A DNA stretch of 64,000 bases, taken from the NCBI RefSeq assembly GCF_008087665.1, contig NZ_CP042912.1, positions 5,084,001-5,148,000 on the forward strand, read 5' to 3'. Shown piece after piece: positions 1 to 8,859 of the stretch (position 1 is the first letter of the stretch; each line of letters starts with the position of its first letter). The stretch comes from Mariniblastus fucicola. Lineage in GTDB: Bacteria > Planctomycetota > Planctomycetia > Pirellulales > Pirellulaceae. Made by a program: the position numbers and the translations under genes. The notes below the pieces were generated by a model, which was not told where the DNA came from, searched no databases, and worked only from the letters and a program-made list of their open reading frames with translations.

Positions 1-125
1 GTGGAGCGATCTGCTTCAACCACAACACCCGTTCGTGCCCATGAACGATCCTGAAACAAAGCGAATTCAAGCGGCCGGCTTAATCGCGGGGATCTGCGAC
101 GGTCGACCAGTTCCTCCGGCTACCG

Positions 126-557
126 TCATCGCAGGAATTGGACCGTTCCAATCAAACCATCTTTCTCGGTATAGCGGACAAGCACTTCGCCACGTTTGCC
201 ACTCTCACGCCACCAATGCTCCAGATCGACGCAGTGCTTCCCAAGGGAGACGCGGGTTGGCACGCTCGCACCGAAGCCACCCTTGGAAAACATCTTGGCG
301 TAACGCGCCCGAAACGCCTCAATACCAGGCGGCTTTTCTTCCTCACCGTCGAATACTCGAACGTCCGCATGGTAACACGCACAAAACCCGTCCAGATCGG
401 CGCGGTTGTACGCGTCCAGCTGTTTGATGGCAAGCGTTGTGATCACTGATTGTTCTGCTTCATCTGCAACAGGCTTATCGACGGGAGGCGCAGGCTTGCC
501 ACACGACGTGAACCCAAAGATGAGGCAACCGACGAGAGCCAAAAGTACTTTGTTCAT
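126..557 (-). CDS. Putative lipoprotein with SnoaL/NTF2-like domain
   Basis: The 143-residue product opens with a lipoprotein signal peptide: a Lys at position 3, a hydrophobic stretch, and the lipobox FTSC with the lipidated Cys at 19. A Pro-rich linker follows, then a single domain (about residues 36-143) whose pattern AYNRADLDGFCACYHADVRV resembles SnoaL/NTF2-like folds, which include polyketide cyclases, ketosteroid isomerases and many uncharacterised binding proteins. No catalytic residues can be assigned. It is the last gene of a same-strand series that starts with the mla genes, but a gap of about 200 bases separates it from the preceding gene, so co-transcription is uncertain. It is likely an envelope-anchored small-molecule-binding or orphan enzyme protein. 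Confidence 0.7.
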   Translation of the reverse strand: MNKVLLALVGCLIFGFTSCGKPAPPVDKPVADEAEQSVITTLAIKQLDAYNRADLDGFCACYHADVRVFDGEEEKPPGIEAFRARYAKMFSKGGFGASVPTRVSLGKHCVDLEHWWRESGKRGEVLVRYTEKDGLIGTVQFLR

Positions 558-754
558 ATGCTAAAAATCACTCTCAGGTTCATGTTGTTTGCCGCACTAC
601 GTGATTCCGACGAACGCCACGCGTTGTGGTTCCAATTTGAAACCGCATGTTTTAAAGACTGTCTCCAACGGAAAGCCATGCCACTTTCTCTCAAAGGCGG
701 TACCTCGAAAGGATCGCCTCAGTTTTCCAAAAAGAGCAAATCGTTTGGGTTGGA

Positions 755-1147
755 TTAGCCCATCGGCACGAAAGCGGTTGCCAGTATCATCAGCACCACG
801 ATTACAAAAATCGATGAACCGACGGCCAGACCGACGATCAATTTCCACTGTGCTGATTTAAAGTCCGCTGACAGTGATCCTGGAATCGGAGAATCCGGGA
901 CCAAATCCGGATACTTTTTCGCAAGCGAGTTCCACTGCAGCAATCGAACAAAGTACCAGATGGGAATGATCAACGCACCCAACGCACTGCAAAGGATACA
1001 AAGGAAAATGGCAAGCCAGAATTGGCTCGCGTCTTTAATAATTGCGTCTGCCTTTTTGCGATCTTTGGGCTGCATATCGATTTCAGCCGGAATCGCCTGA
1101 GCCGCATTTGCAACAACAGGTGCTTTGTAAGGATTTTGACCAGCCAT
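755..1147 (-). CDS. Small two-helix membrane protein of unknown function
   Basis: This 130-residue protein has a polar N-terminal 40 residues, a first membrane helix at about 43-68, a charged cytoplasm-like stretch, and a second helix at about 103-126. The frame is open further upstream into the hydrolase gene, but the ATG at 1147 (MAGQNPYKAP) gives a sensible start and leaves a gap of about 110 bases, so I prefer it. The opening AGQNPYKAP with later paired helices is typical of small planctomycete membrane proteins of unknown role. I do not recognise a named family. It lies downstream of the mla/hydrolase genes on the same strand. Confidence 0.6.
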   Translation of the reverse strand: MAGQNPYKAPVVANAAQAIPAEIDMQPKDRKKADAIIKDASQFWLAIFLCILCSALGALIIPIWYFVRLLQWNSLAKKYPDLVPDSPIPGSLSADFKSAQWKLIVGLAVGSSIFVIVVLMILATAFVPMG

Positions 1148-1256
1148 AGTTGAAAAGCATATACCTAGGACGAGGACGCGGACTACAGAAACGAAATGAG
1201 CATCGCAACAAAATTGCTCGTCGCATTCCATTTTGAAACGCGATGCGTGAAACACA

Positions 1257-2138
1257 TTAGTCGTCGGACCGCTCACCCAGTGCTTCGCTCACAAATCCGA
1301 CGATCTGATTTTCGTACTTCGCAGCGTCGTAAACAAGCAGGTCAGTATGTTCCGCACCTTCAAATATAACCAGTTCCTTTGGAGACGAGGCGACATCAAA
1401 CATACATCGCGTTTCCTGAATCGTCGTGTGTTCATCGCGATCTCCCGACGCGATTAGTACCGGACAATCGAGGGAAGCGACTCGATCAATCGGACAAAGT
1501 TGTTTTGGTGACACCCCTAAGCGAGGATTCAGCTGAACCAGCAGGAGTGGTGCCACGACGTGATGCAGGAATCCCAACCGCATCTGAATCCGATTGTGAA
1601 TGGCCTCTGTGACCGTCGGATAAACGGATTCCAAAACGATTGCATCCACATCAGGATTGGCAAGCAAAGTGGACGCTCCGCCCAGCGACCAACCAACGAT
1701 CGCGACTTTTTCATCCGGGCTGTCGTCACGAACAAAGTCAACTGCCGCGAGTACATCGTGCTGTTCAAGAAACCCGCAGGTAATGTTTCGGCCTTCTGAT
1801 TCTCCGTGCGCCTGCAAGTCAATCAGCAGCGTTGAGTATCCATGCTTGCGAAACAGCCTTGCGCGCGAAAGCATCGAGCGCCGGTCACCACGTATCGGGT
1901 GCAACAGAATGACGGTCGCGTTTGACTCAGACAACGGCAGGTGCCAACCAGACAATGTTGTTCCTGAATCAGAATCGAACTGAACTGACGACGCCGGAAA
2001 GTCTGCGGGAGCCAAGCCAACGGTTCTATTTGCCGGTGCTACCAAAGCGCCGCCGACAAACCAGGCCGCAACAATTAGCGCAACAAACCCGCTGGCAGCA
2101 ACAATTGAAGTCCACTTCCTGATGCGACGCCAATTCAT
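1257..2138 (-). CDS. Membrane-anchored alpha/beta hydrolase
   Basis: The 293-residue product has an N-terminal signal anchor (about 10-33) and then an alpha/beta-hydrolase fold. The nucleophile elbow GWSLGG places Ser at about 151, the acid is probably in SGDRDEH (D233 or D235) and the His is in GAEHTD (H264), so the triad appears complete. HPIRGDRRSM matches the oxyanion-side loop of the family. The substrate cannot be read from sequence; esterase or lipase-like activity on the periplasmic side is the simplest inference. It begins only 8 bases after the MlaD stop, which places it in the lipid-transport operon and makes a lipid or lipid-derived substrate plausible, though this is inference. 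Confidence 0.8.
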   Translation of the reverse strand: MNWRRIRKWTSIVAASGFVALIVAAWFVGGALVAPANRTVGLAPADFPASSVQFDSDSGTTLSGWHLPLSESNATVILLHPIRGDRRSMLSRARLFRKHGYSTLLIDLQAHGESEGRNITCGFLEQHDVLAAVDFVRDDSPDEKVAIVGWSLGGASTLLANPDVDAIVLESVYPTVTEAIHNRIQMRLGFLHHVVAPLLLVQLNPRLGVSPKQLCPIDRVASLDCPVLIASGDRDEHTTIQETRCMFDVASSPKELVIFEGAEHTDLLVYDAAKYENQIVGFVSEALGERSDD

Positions 2139-2146
2139 TTACTTCC

Positions 2147-3358
2147 CTACCGAAATAGTGATCTGGAGCCGGGAGTACCTTTATAGCCCGCGCCAACAGG
2201 TTTGCGCTGCATCGCTCCACGGATCACGCCACCGGGATCTCGGGCAACTTTATCTACAAGGTGACGAGCGTCGTTCATGAGCGGTTCCAGCTTCGTACTG
2301 ACGCGTTTGACCTCCTCGGTAACTTCCTTGACATTGCGAATCGCGGCAAGTGCTTCGTCGTATGCCTCCCGGTTGTTGAACAGTTGCCCCACGGTACCGT
2401 CCTTGTTGCCGAAGGTCTCCTGAATGGTCGCGATCGTTTCTTCGAGCCCTTTGGCTTTCTCGATCAAAGCGCGGATATCCTTCACCCCGCCGTTGATTTG
2501 CTCAACCACTTCCGGCCCGGTCTCGCCAAGGCTGTCGGTGAATCGAGTGACATTGTCGAGGTTCTCGTTGACCTTGTCGCCCACGCCCGCAAAGCCATTG
2601 ATGATCTTGCGGAAGTCGGATATACCCACGCGGACTTCCTTGAAGATCGCTGGCAATGTCTTTACGAATTCGTCCATGTCTTCCTGAAAGTCAGGGTCCT
2701 GAATAGTCGCATTGATCTGCTCGAAGATGCCGTTCACACTGTCAACAGCGACCTCCGCCTTCATGCTCAACTGGCGAATGTCGGCAACCATCTTTTTGAT
2801 GTCACTGTCGTCATCAGTCAAAATTGCGTTAACTTGAGAAGTCAAAGTTTCAATTCCGGTTCCCGCGCTGCCGATCGTTTCACTGGTTTCGCGAATCGAG
2901 GCCAGCGTCATCGAGATATCGTCTTCAAGCTCCAAAGCCGCCTGGATCAGCTCCATCGGATTCGGCTTTACCTCATACCGTTCGACCAGGGAATTGTGGG
3001 AAACCAGCTCGCCTCGCAAATCCTGACGCAGCGGCAAAACTTCCAGGCCCGCGTCACCTAGCACCGATTCGGCACCGATCGAAATCGTTTCGTTGCCATA
3101 GATTCGCTCGCTTTCGCGGATCGCAAGTCGCAACACGACGTGGTCGTTTTCGGTTCTGACGTCGTCAACGCGACCGATCAGGATCCCGTTCTTGCGCACC
3201 GGAGTCCCAACGCGAACTCCCGGAGCGGAGACAGGTTTCAGGAACACGCTGTAGTTGCTGTTCCAACCTTCGCCATTGAGGAAAATCAAAATCGCCAGAA
3301 TCAACAACACGATGATCGTGTAGATTCCGACTCTCAGTTTTTGAACGTTCTCATCCAT
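2147..3358 (-). CDS. mlaD: MlaD-family (MCE domain) lipid transport protein
   Basis: The 403-residue protein has one N-terminal membrane helix (about 10-30) followed at once by an MCE/MlaD domain (about 35-80; KPVSAPGVRVGTPVRKNGIL is the typical core). A long alpha-helical, coiled-coil-rich region runs to about residue 370. MCE proteins form periplasmic hexameric rings that carry phospholipids between membranes, fed by the MlaFE ABC transporter encoded just upstream. The length is about twice that of E. coli MlaD, like other MCE proteins with long helical tails. It lies about 110 bases downstream of mlaF. No MlaB or MlaC gene is visible in the cluster. Confidence 0.88.
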   Translation of the reverse strand: MDENVQKLRVGIYTIIVLLILAILIFLNGEGWNSNYSVFLKPVSAPGVRVGTPVRKNGILIGRVDDVRTENDHVVLRLAIRESERIYGNETISIGAESVLGDAGLEVLPLRQDLRGELVSHNSLVERYEVKPNPMELIQAALELEDDISMTLASIRETSETIGSAGTGIETLTSQVNAILTDDDSDIKKMVADIRQLSMKAEVAVDSVNGIFEQINATIQDPDFQEDMDEFVKTLPAIFKEVRVGISDFRKIINGFAGVGDKVNENLDNVTRFTDSLGETGPEVVEQINGGVKDIRALIEKAKGLEETIATIQETFGNKDGTVGQLFNNREAYDEALAAIRNVKEVTEEVKRVSTKLEPLMNDARHLVDKVARDPGGVIRGAMQRKPVGAGYKGTPGSRSLFR

Positions 3359-3469
3359 GAGCTTGCTTTCTCATCAATCGATTGTTTTGCGAATCAGACT
3401 TCCTGGCTGATTCAATACTCGCGGTACTCTTTCCGCACGGCACATACAACGCATTGCGGCATACAGGCA

Positions 3470-4297
3470 TCAAACGGAATGCTGTGCGGTTCGCAATTCC
3501 ATCAGTCGTTCGCCGGCCTCGCCATTGATAAACTGCTGGACACGCCGATCGCGACAGTGCTCCAACTCGGGCACCGATCCGTCAAAAATGATCTGGTTTT
3601 CGTCTGGCTCAAGTCGTGTCGCTGGCAGCAACATGATGACGCGATCAGGAATCTTCTTCGCCGTATTCATATCGTGAGTCACAACAATGCTGGTCACCGG
3701 ATTTCGGCGACGGGTGCGCATAATCAGCTCGTTGATCACGTCGCTCATGATCGGATCGAGCCCCGTGGTCGGTTCGTCATACATGATCAGTTCCGGGTTC
3801 ATAATCAACGCCCGGGCCAGCCCAACACGCTTCTGCATTCCACCAGAAAGCTCGGCCGGTTTTTTGTACACGACAGAATCCGGTAGCCCGACTTCCGACA
3901 ATCGCGACAGGACCATGTCGTGAATCTGCTGTGAGGTGAAGTTGCCGTGCTGCATTAGTGGAAAAGCCACGTTTTGCCCGATCGTCATGCTGTCAAACAG
4001 CGCAGCGTGCTGAAAAACGAATCCAAATCGCAAACGGAGTCGACTGAGCTGGCTGTCGTTGAGCGTTTGTATCTCCTCATCGTCGAAGAAGACACGGCCT
4101 TGGGTTGGATTGATCAAGCCGATGATCGACTTCATCAGGACCGTTTTTCCGCACCCGCTTTCGCCAATCAGAACAACGGTTTGTCCGGCCGGAATGGAAA
4201 GATTGATGTTTCTCAGAACGGTCTGGCGACCAAATCTGACGGTGAGGTTTTCGACACGAACCAGTGGATCGTTGGCTTCCATAAATTGATCGATCAC
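3470..4297 (-). CDS. mlaF: Mla-type ABC transporter ATP-binding protein
   Basis: The 275-residue ATPase carries a Walker A GESGCGKT (about 43-50), the signature LSGGMQKR, a Walker B ending in YDEPTTGLDP, and the switch histidine in VVTHDM, so it looks catalytically complete. The sequence matches the MlaF class that energises phospholipid transport with MlaE. Its ATG overlaps the TGA of mlaE as ATGA, indicating translational coupling and supporting the long start; an alternative ATG lies five codons in (MEANDP). The partner proteins are the permease upstream and the MCE protein downstream. Confidence 0.92.
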   Translation of the reverse strand: MIDQFMEANDPLVRVENLTVRFGRQTVLRNINLSIPAGQTVVLIGESGCGKTVLMKSIIGLINPTQGRVFFDDEEIQTLNDSQLSRLRLRFGFVFQHAALFDSMTIGQNVAFPLMQHGNFTSQQIHDMVLSRLSEVGLPDSVVYKKPAELSGGMQKRVGLARALIMNPELIMYDEPTTGLDPIMSDVINELIMRTRRRNPVTSIVVTHDMNTAKKIPDRVIMLLPATRLEPDENQIIFDGSVPELEHCRDRRVQQFINGEAGERLMELRTAQHSV

Positions 4298-5193
4298 AGC
4301 AAACTGGCTCCTTCCGGATAGAGCGTAAAGTAGATCGAATCCAGGCCGATTCCGAGGAACAGGTCCAGCACCAAAATGGCAACGAATGAATACACAAAAG
4401 AACTGGTCGATGCCGATCCAACTCCTTCTGCTCCGTCAGTACAGTTGAACCCCTGGTAACAACTGACCATCGCGATCGCCGAACCGAAGAAGATACTTTT
4501 GAACAACCCGACAAACAGGTCGAAGTTGGTAACAAATTTGGCGCTGTTGTGCCAATAGTGATGAATGTCGATTCCGAGGATGTTCACGCAATAGAAGTGA
4601 CCGCCGGCAACGCCCATGAAGTCCGCCATCACCGTCAGTGTCGGAATCAGAAACAGGCAAGCCATGAATCGTGGGACAACAAGGTAGTGCACCGGATTCA
4701 CGCCCATCGCCGAAAGTGCATCAATCTGTTGAGTGACTCGCATCGTTCCTAGCTCCGCCGCCATCGCACTGCCGACTCGTCCTGCCAGCATCGTGGCCGC
4801 GAGTACCGGTCCGAGTTCGCGAAGCAGCGTCATATTGATGACTCCGCCAAGTCTTGTTTCCAGCCCGATCTGTCGAAACTGGAAATAGCTTTGGACGGCC
4901 AGCACCATCCCGATGAAAGTTCCTGTCAGGGCAACGACCGGAAGCGATTTGACTCCGACCTCATAGAAGTTTGGCCAAATAGTGCCGCGACGTGGCAGAC
5001 GTGAGAACATCCAGCGCAGAGTGCGGAGCGAGAACAGCGCAAAGTCGCCGAGCGAAATCAAGCCATTGACCATCGTGTCGTAGGCATTTAGCACGACGCT
5101 ACCGATGTTGCTGGCGAATGCGATCAGCCAGCCGATCACGCCACTCGGGGCGGAGTCGTCAGGTAGTTGAGATGGTGAAGGGATTGAGGCCAC
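4294..5193 (-). CDS. mlaE: Mla-type ABC transporter permease
   Basis: The 299-residue integral membrane protein matches the MlaE permease family. Its hallmark blocks are visible: RQIGLETRLGGVINMTLLRE, LGPVLAATMLAGRVGSAMAA, and the VPRFMACLFLIPTLT helix. It would form the membrane channel of a phospholipid transporter with MlaF. The N-terminal 60 residues are longer than in E. coli MlaE and contain an additional amphipathic segment. Translation starts at GTG (5191-5193). It is the first gene of the operon and is followed by mlaF with a 4-base ATGA overlap. Confidence 0.92.
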   Translation of the reverse strand: MASIPSPSQLPDDSAPSGVIGWLIAFASNIGSVVLNAYDTMVNGLISLGDFALFSLRTLRWMFSRLPRRGTIWPNFYEVGVKSLPVVALTGTFIGMVLAVQSYFQFRQIGLETRLGGVINMTLLRELGPVLAATMLAGRVGSAMAAELGTMRVTQQIDALSAMGVNPVHYLVVPRFMACLFLIPTLTVMADFMGVAGGHFYCVNILGIDIHHYWHNSAKFVTNFDLFVGLFKSIFFGSAIAMVSCYQGFNCTDGAEGVGSASTSSFVYSFVAILVLDLFLGIGLDSIYFTLYPEGASLL

Positions 5194-5373
5194 GGTTTTG
5201 CCGGCTTGGATTTCACGGTGCCGCGGCCCAATTTATTCGGCGCGCAGCATGATTCTTCTGCCCCCTGTAGCTTCTCCTCTTTCTTCGACAACCGCTCGAC
5301 CAAAACTTGAGAACTTATACCTATTGAGCAGAGTTTTCCGGCTCAGATGCTGGCAGCGGTCACGCTAGCGTTG

Positions 5374-6354
5374 CTATTGCTGAGAGTCGGCCGCACCAAT
5401 TCGCTCCAGCCAGCCGTTTTTCCGCATCCACGATTCGCACAGCTTGGGCCAGTTGGTCACCGGCACGTCTTCGATGAAACGCGCCCCAAACCCATGTCCA
5501 CCGGTATCGAACACGTGACAGTCGACAGGGACATCGGCTTCCTTGTAGAGGCGGGCCAACTCCAGAGCGTTCTGGACGGGAACGAAATCATCGAAAGCGT
5601 GAACGATAAATGCTCGCGGAGAATCCTTGTTGAGCTCCATGCCGTCGCGGAGTCCGCCTTCTTTTTTGACCATCCGGGCACCGTAGACCGGCACGATGAA
5701 GTTGGCTCGGGCAGATTGTTTGTCGACATCATCGATCGCATCGTAGCGAGCCGTCGTGAAGGCTGCATTGGCGATAACGTTTCCTCCGGCAGAGAAGCCG
5801 AGCGTTCCAACTCGATCTTTGGCCAGGTTCCATTTCTCGGCATTGTGCCGCACCATGGCGATCGCGCGTTGCAAGTCTTCCGTCGGAGCAGCCGCCGGGT
5901 CAGACTCACGCGCCGTCGGAACGCGGTACTTCAGAATGAAAGCATTGACGCCGATCGAGTTAAGCCATTGAGCGATCTCGGTGCCTTCGAGATCCCAAGC
6001 CAAAATATAGAACCCGCCGCCCGGACAGATGATGACCGAAGTTCCCGTGTTCACGTCCGCGTCTGCCGGCCAGAAATGCAGTTCGGCACTGGAGACGTTG
6101 GTGATCCGCTGCACACGCTTTCCGGCAATCAGTTCTCCGTCGTCTTTGGTTGTGTCGTGCTCTTGCCCGACGTCGAGCCGTTTGTCGGTCGCGGAATCCG
6201 GCCACACCTTAAGAACTTCGGCGTGTTCGGCAGGCTCAACCGCTTTTGCTTTCATCGGCTGGTTCCAGACCAGCCATCCGCCGCCAACCAGAACCAACAG
6301 AAAAACCAGGATAGTAAATTCGCGAGAGAGCCCAAGTTTTGTGAGTGCATTCAT
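5374..6354 (-). CDS. Anchored alpha/beta hydrolase (esterase/lipase-like)
   Basis: The 326-residue protein starts MNALTKLG and has a signal anchor at about 10-28. The catalytic part shows the oxyanion block PGGGFYILAWDLEG, a nucleophile elbow GFSAGG and a C-terminal GGHGFG, which is the layout of the acetyl-esterase/BD-FAE-like alpha/beta hydrolases often annotated as acetylxylan esterase or endo-xylanase-associated esterase. The start was set at 6354 because the upstream open frame lacks features and the anchor follows directly. Planctomycetes carry many such enzymes near polysaccharide-degradation genes, but no glycoside hydrolase lies beside this one. The gene is monocistronic, between mlaE and lexA. 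Confidence 0.78.
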   Translation of the reverse strand: MNALTKLGLSREFTILVFLLVLVGGGWLVWNQPMKAKAVEPAEHAEVLKVWPDSATDKRLDVGQEHDTTKDDGELIAGKRVQRITNVSSAELHFWPADADVNTGTSVIICPGGGFYILAWDLEGTEIAQWLNSIGVNAFILKYRVPTARESDPAAAPTEDLQRAIAMVRHNAEKWNLAKDRVGTLGFSAGGNVIANAAFTTARYDAIDDVDKQSARANFIVPVYGARMVKKEGGLRDGMELNKDSPRAFIVHAFDDFVPVQNALELARLYKEADVPVDCHVFDTGGHGFGARFIEDVPVTNWPKLCESWMRKNGWLERIGAADSQQ

Positions 6355-6440
6355 GGGCCTATCATCGCAGGATTGGAATGCAATTTCCAGAGTTTTGCTT
6401 TTATCGTGAAGCCAACCACACAAATCTGGCTCAGAACTTA

Positions 6441-7037
6441 TCAGAGCTTTCTGACCAAGCCGATTACAACGCCCTGAACGCGAACGTCTTTGCGATAGAT
6501 CGGCTTCATGGTTTTGTTGGCCGGCTGAAGTCTGACTCGGTTCTTTTCCGGGTACCAGTACTTGAGGGTCGTCCCGTTTTCATCGTCGCAAACGACTACG
6601 ATGTCGCCGCGGTCCGCAGTCGACTGTTTCTTGACCAGCACGAAATCCCCTGGAGCGATTTGCGCATCGATCATTGATTCGCCGGTCACCTCCAGCACGT
6701 AGTCTGCCCGCCGTTCGAGCCCGTCGAACTCGAACCGCTCTGCCTGAGCAAACGTTTCAGTCAACGGCCCGGCGGAAATGCGACCAACCAGCGGCAGTCC
6801 GGCGGGAGAACATTTTTCTGTTAGGACAATCGATCGAGCACGGTTCTTCGTTCGTTTAATCATGCCCTTGGCTTCGATCCGCTTCAGCAGACCAGCAACA
6901 CCGTTGGGAGACGAGATGCCGAGGTGGTCGCCGATTTCGCGAATCGTCGGCACATGATTTTTGTGCTCGATCTGCTGCTTGAGGTACTTGAGCACGCGAC
7001 GCTGATTTTTGGTCAAGTCTTTGGTTTCAGGAGCCAT
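6441..7037 (-). CDS. lexA: LexA repressor
   Basis: The 198-residue protein is a complete LexA: an N-terminal winged-helix domain (about 1-72, with NQRRVLKYLK and TIREIGDHLG), a self-cleavage site Ala89-Gly90 in GRISAGPL, the catalytic Ser121 in GESM and Lys159 in TTLKYW. The Ser-Lys spacing of 38 matches the family. LexA represses SOS genes and is cleaved when RecA filaments form. GESM replaces the more usual GDSM, a conservative change. It is transcribed divergently from the SDR gene across about 190 bases. I could not recognise an operator in that gap, so autoregulation is assumed from the family, not seen. Confidence 0.95.
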   Translation of the reverse strand: MAPETKDLTKNQRRVLKYLKQQIEHKNHVPTIREIGDHLGISSPNGVAGLLKRIEAKGMIKRTKNRARSIVLTEKCSPAGLPLVGRISAGPLTETFAQAERFEFDGLERRADYVLEVTGESMIDAQIAPGDFVLVKKQSTADRGDIVVVCDDENGTTLKYWYPEKNRVRLQPANKTMKPIYRKDVRVQGVVIGLVRKL

Positions 7038-7095
7038 CGTTTTGGTCCGACTTTTTTAAGTGCTTCATTTTGTGTTCCGTCGTTTCGCTCACCCG

Positions 7096-7101
7096 ATTAT
7101 A
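7096..7101 (-). promoter_or_regulatory. Candidate -10 element for lexA
   Basis: On the minus strand a perfect TATAAT lies about 60 bases upstream of the lexA ATG, inside AGTATATAATCGGG. No convincing -35 hexamer is found at 16-18 bases, so this is a partial promoter match only. A palindromic LexA operator was not recognised nearby. Confidence 0.3.
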
Positions 7102-7227
7102 TACTTCCTGCCTGTCAGCGGATAAGTCACTTTGTCGATCATCGTCTCCCAAGATTCAAATTGCGGTACAATTCGGATCTTTCGCGTTTACCATCTTTCA
7201 ATCTTCTAAATCTTTCTACATCTCCAA

Positions 7228-7932
7228 ATGGCCGAAACGTCCCCTCCAGTCTGCCTTGTTACCGGTGCCAGCAGTGGAATAGGTTACGCAACGGCGAAGC
7301 GTTTCCTGGCCGAAGGCTATCGCGTCGCCATTTGTGGACGCCGACCGGAATCGCTTCAATCCGCCGCAAATTCGCTCGGAAATGCAGATCACGTGCTGGC
7401 CATTTCCGGAGACATCGGGCTCGTTGAGACGCGTCGACGTCTGGTCGAGTCAACGTTGACAAAGTTTGGACGCATCGATGTGTTAGTTAACAATGCTGGT
7501 GCAGCGCCGCTTGGCGACTTCGAATCGATCGACGAAAGCACATTCGAAACCGTTGTCAGCACGAACATCCGCGCTGTGTTTTCGCTGACTCAAATGGTTT
7601 GGCCGACGCTGAAGAAACAGCAACGCGGTTCGATCGTCAACATTTCTTCGATGGCAGCAGTCGATCCGTTTCCAGGATTCAGTATTTACGGCGCGTCAAA
7701 GGCGTGGCTTGAGACGTTCACCAAAGCCATCGCTGCGGAAGGCGTCGATGACGCGATCCGAGTCTGTTGCGTTCGCCCCGGCGCCGTCGAAACCGATCTG
7801 CTGCGCGGGCTATTTCCCGGTTTTCCGGCCGATCAATGTGTTCGTCCGGATGACATCGCGAACAAGATATGGAGCTGCGTCGCAGATCCGGTAGGACACC
7901 CAAGCGGCGAAGCTTTTACGGTTAGCAAATAA
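7228..7932 (+). CDS. Short-chain dehydrogenase/reductase
   Basis: The 234-residue SDR has the nucleotide-binding TGASSGIG (12-19), the structural NNAG motif (88-91), the catalytic Ser at 140-141 and Tyr154-x3-Lys158 in YGASK, so all classical SDR residues are present. Arg38-Arg39 after the second beta-strand suggest an NADP(H) preference. The substrate is not predictable. The stop codon is followed immediately by the ATG of the pterin-synthase-like gene, so the two are probably co-transcribed, which is compatible with but does not prove a pteridine-reductase role. Confidence 0.88.
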   Translation: MAETSPPVCLVTGASSGIGYATAKRFLAEGYRVAICGRRPESLQSAANSLGNADHVLAISGDIGLVETRRRLVESTLTKFGRIDVLVNNAGAAPLGDFESIDESTFETVVSTNIRAVFSLTQMVWPTLKKQQRGSIVNISSMAAVDPFPGFSIYGASKAWLETFTKAIAAEGVDDAIRVCCVRPGAVETDLLRGLFPGFPADQCVRPDDIANKIWSCVADPVGHPSGEAFTVSK

Positions 7933-8757
7933 ATGGTTCGACTTTCCCGTGAAATCCGCTTCGCCTTGGTATCGCCCGAAGAGCTAGATCAGCAGACGTC
8001 TGATCGCGACCAAAAGAACTCGTGGGCAGCGTGGCCAAACACCTGCCGCATCGCTCCCCAGTTGCGATTGCGTGCCGTGGTGGAAGGCGAGCCCGACGAA
8101 ATGACGGGCTATCTTTGCAACGTCAAACTGATTGACGAAGCACTGCGGCGCTTTGTGAACCAGCAGTTGATCCCTTCGCTTGCCGATTGCTTGCTGAGCC
8201 AGCTTCCGAACGCGGAGTCAGTTTTGCAACAGGCGTTGCAGTTCCTGGAGAACCAATCGCTTGACGGGGCAACGTTGATTTCTGTTTCGCTTTCACTCTC
8301 GCCCTTCCTCTCATTCAACATCGACTCTGGAGCACCTGACATGATCCAACTAACGCATCAGTTTGAGTTCTCCGCGGCTCATCGATTGCATTGCGATTCG
8401 ATGTCGGCAGAAGAGAACGTGGCCACGTTTGGCAAGTGTAACAATCCGGCAGGTCACGGACACAATTACGTGGTCGAAGTGTCTGTTTCGCGTGACGTTT
8501 CAAAAAGCGGCGGTGGCCCAACAGTCGTCGGGGCAGTGGAGCTTGCTGGAATCGTGAACCGCAACGTGATTGACGTGTTGGATCACAAGCACCTTAACGA
8601 AGACATTGCATACTTTTCGGACGTCAATCCGAGCGTGGAGAACATTTCCGCTGCGATTTTCGGATGGTTGAAAAGCGACATCGAATCTGCCGGCTGCCAG
8701 CTTGCCGAAGTCAAAGTTTTCGAGACTCCGAAAACCTGGGCAAGCTTCCGCGGGTAG
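7933..8757 (+). CDS. Tandem PTPS/QueD-like protein
   Basis: The 274-residue protein contains two copies of the 6-pyruvoyl-tetrahydropterin synthase fold. The C-terminal copy (about 137-274) keeps the zinc ligands His150, His175 and His177, the catalytic Cys169 in GKCNNPAGHGH, and the C-terminal Glu in VFETPKTWASF, so it should be active as PTPS or 6-carboxy-tetrahydropterin synthase (queuosine precursor step). The N-terminal copy (about 5-130) has the beta-strand pattern and the GYLCNVKLIDEAL helix but no His triad, so it is probably structural or allosteric. The ATG abuts the SDR stop. The single-domain family length is near 120-140 residues, so this is a duplication-fusion. Confidence 0.85.
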   Translation: MVRLSREIRFALVSPEELDQQTSDRDQKNSWAAWPNTCRIAPQLRLRAVVEGEPDEMTGYLCNVKLIDEALRRFVNQQLIPSLADCLLSQLPNAESVLQQALQFLENQSLDGATLISVSLSLSPFLSFNIDSGAPDMIQLTHQFEFSAAHRLHCDSMSAEENVATFGKCNNPAGHGHNYVVEVSVSRDVSKSGGGPTVVGAVELAGIVNRNVIDVLDHKHLNEDIAYFSDVNPSVENISAAIFGWLKSDIESAGCQLAEVKVFETPKTWASFRG

Positions 8758-8859
8758 TTTCTCTCAACAGGCACACGCTGCTCTATCGGGAACTGGATGC
8801 GTCCAGGCTGTTGCAACTGGCGAGCACAATCTGATGAATTTTCGCAAGGAGACGAATTG

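Noticed and set aside
2-125. Plus-strand frame at the left edge (WSDLLQPQHPFVPMNDP...)
   Set aside because: The first 40 codons look somewhat protein-like and may be the end of a gene starting outside the window, but the frame stays open far into the NTF2-like gene on the other strand and no family can be recognised, so it is not called.
5347-6477. Plus-strand 376-codon frame opposite the esterase gene
   Set aside because: Antisense to a gene with an intact nucleophile elbow and signal anchor; low-complexity translation.
7038-7227. LexA operator in the lexA/SDR intergenic gap
   Set aside because: No GAAC-N4-GTTC or CTGT-N8-ACAG type palindrome could be found, so no operator is annotated.
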